From assembly GCA_947176355.1 (NCBI GenBank), contig CAMWQY010000120.1, positions 1-7,887 on the forward strand: a stretch of 7,887 nt of DNA, written 5' to 3'. The number at the start of each line of letters is the position of its first letter. Position 1 is the stretch's first letter. The DNA comes from an uncultured Porphyromonadaceae bacterium (lineage in GTDB: Bacteria; Bacteroidota; Bacteroidia; Bacteroidales; Muribaculaceae). The position numbers and the translations under genes are program-made. This document shows positions 6,993-7,887 of this stretch, piece by piece. The notes under the pieces were generated by a model, which saw nothing but the letters and a program-made list of their open reading frames with translations, searched no databases and had not been told where the DNA came from.

Positions 6993-7145
6993 GACTGATT
7001 AGACCAATTCGACTAATTAGACCAATTAGACTAATTAGACTAATTAGACCAATTAGACTAATTCGACCAATTCGACTAATTAGACCAATTCGACTAATTA
7101 GACCAATTCGACCAATTCGACTAATTAGACCAATTAGACCAATAA
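6993..7145. repeat. Seventeen-unit 9-bp tandem repeat array (GACYAATTM)
   Basis: The array is exactly 17 units of 9 bases with no break in period. Variation is nearly confined to base 4 (T or C) and base 9 (A or C). The exceptions are G at base 5 of the first unit (GACTGATTA) and A at base 8 of the last (GACCAATAA). GACTAATTA and GACCAATTC are the commonest units, and they often alternate. It lies between the ATPase gene and glgB and ends 34 bases before the glgB ATG, so it probably lies in or near the glgB promoter and leader. Short-unit slippage and unit exchange would explain its structure; a binding-site array for a protein is another possibility. Confidence 0.95.
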
Positions 7146-7179
7146 GTCACCAAAAAGTAATAACTAAAACCCAATATAT

Positions 7180-7887
7180 ATGGCTCGCAAAAAGAAACAA
7201 CTCGAAATCCTTCGCAACGACCCTTGGCTCGAACCTTTCGAAGAAGCTATCGTAGGGCGACACGAAGACGCTATCCGCAAAATAAAGGAAATAACTGCCG
7301 CTTCAGGCTCTCTATCAAAATTCGCTAACGCTTACGAATATTTCGGTCTCCACCGACAGAAAGATGGAAGCTGGATATTCCGTGAATTCGCACCCAACGC
7401 TACATCAATACACCTTATCGGCACTTTTGACGACTGGAAACTCAACGACGATTACAAGCTCACACGCATTGAAGACAGCGGTTCGTGGGAAATTAAACTC
7501 CCGGCAGACAAGCTTCATGACGGCGACCTATACAAGATGTTCGTCACTTGGGATGGAGGACAGGGAGAACGCATCCCGGCATACGCCACCCGTGTGGTGC
7601 AGGACGAAACCACCAAGATATTCAGTGCTCAGGTATATGCACCGGAAAATCCATACGAATTCAAGATCAACGACTTTACGCCTGACACGAAACCCCTGCT
7701 TATTTATGAATGCCATATCGGCATGGCTCAGCAGGAAGAAAAAGTGGGAAGCTATGATGAATTCCGCACCAAGATTCTTCCTCGTATAGCCGCCGATGGA
7801 TATAATGCAATGCAGATAATGGCAATCCAGGAGCATCCTTATTATGGATCGTTTGGTTATCACGTCAGCAGTTTCTATGCTGCTTCA
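7180..7887 (+). CDS. glgB: 1,4-alpha-glucan branching enzyme, N-terminal part (partial)
   Basis: The frame is open from ATG 7180 to the window end, 236 codons. Branching enzyme cuts an alpha-1,4-glucan chain and reattaches it by an alpha-1,6 bond, making the branches of glycogen. The sequence resembles the GBE1-like type (GH13 subfamily 8) shared by eukaryotes and Bacteroidetes. It shows NDPWLEPFEEAIVGRHEDA (residues 13-31), then a CBM48-like carbohydrate-binding module (about 50-150) with YEYFGLHRQKDGSWIFREFA and LIGTFDDWK. The start of the catalytic barrel follows: LLIYECHIGMAQ, then YNAMQIMAIQEHPYYGSFGY and HVSSFYAAS. The catalytic Asp and Glu lie beyond the window. The start is supported by a conserved-looking N-terminus and the A-rich leader after the 9-bp repeat array; there is no Shine-Dalgarno. 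No other glycogen gene is visible. Confidence 0.93.
   Translation, partial: MARKKKQLEILRNDPWLEPFEEAIVGRHEDAIRKIKEITAASGSLSKFANAYEYFGLHRQKDGSWIFREFAPNATSIHLIGTFDDWKLNDDYKLTRIEDSGSWEIKLPADKLHDGDLYKMFVTWDGGQGERIPAYATRVVQDETTKIFSAQVYAPENPYEFKINDFTPDTKPLLIYECHIGMAQQEEKVGSYDEFRTKILPRIAADGYNAMQIMAIQEHPYYGSFGYHVSSFYAAS

Noticed and set aside
6993..7145. CRISPR array
   Set aside because: The units are 9 bases with no unique spacers between them and there are no cas genes.
6959..7254. Open frame running through the 9-bp repeats (repeating Leu-Ile-Arg and Pro-Ile-Arg)
   Set aside because: There is no ATG in front. It is open only because one frame of the 9-base unit lacks stops, and it runs out of frame into glgB.
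7364..7789. 141-residue + strand open frame inside the glgB region
   Set aside because: It is out of frame with the clear branching-enzyme reading and its translation shows no recognisable domain.

Overview
The window looks like a chromosomal piece of a gut-type Bacteroidales bacterium (Bacteroidaceae, Muribaculaceae or a relative). The evidence is a Bacteroidetes-style -7 box (TAATTTTG) before the first complete gene, starts without Shine-Dalgarno sequences but with A-rich leaders, a lipoprotein carrying a PCMD-type domain, a DUF4923-type exported protein, and a GBE1-like (GH13_8 type) glycogen branching enzyme. All convincing genes lie on the + strand. I see no tRNA, rRNA, transposase, integrase or CRISPR array.

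Bases 1-215 hold the possible last codons of an upstream gene and a promoter region with a perfect 13-bp inverted repeat. Bases 216-3966 form a tight three-gene envelope operon: an exported outer-membrane beta-barrel protein, a second barrel protein of the same family with an extra ~210-residue periplasmic front part, and a lipoprotein with a C-terminal PCMD (putative carbohydrate metabolism) domain. Gaps are 4 and 12 bases. After a 105-base gap comes a DUF4923-like exported protein (4072-4800), probably part of the same envelope theme. The joint function of these four genes is unknown to me.

The second half changes theme. Riboflavin synthase (ribE, 4866-5471) follows a leader made almost entirely of 7-bp tandem repeats. 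It is followed 35 bases later by a 475-residue protein (5507-6934) that joins an ABC/SMC-like ATPase to a DUF4435/TOPRIM-like domain in one chain. That pairing of domains is the logic of the PARIS (AriA/AriB) and OLD-family anti-phage proteins, but here it is compact, and the ATPase has lost its usual Walker B glutamate and H-loop histidine while the TOPRIM-like acidic residues remain. Next comes a 153-bp array of seventeen 9-bp repeats (6993-7145), and then the first 236 codons of a glycogen branching enzyme (glgB) running off the window end.

The items most worth following up are the compact ATPase-TOPRIM protein between two core metabolic genes, the two short-unit tandem repeats that occupy the leaders of ribE and glgB, and the envelope operon with its duplicated barrel.
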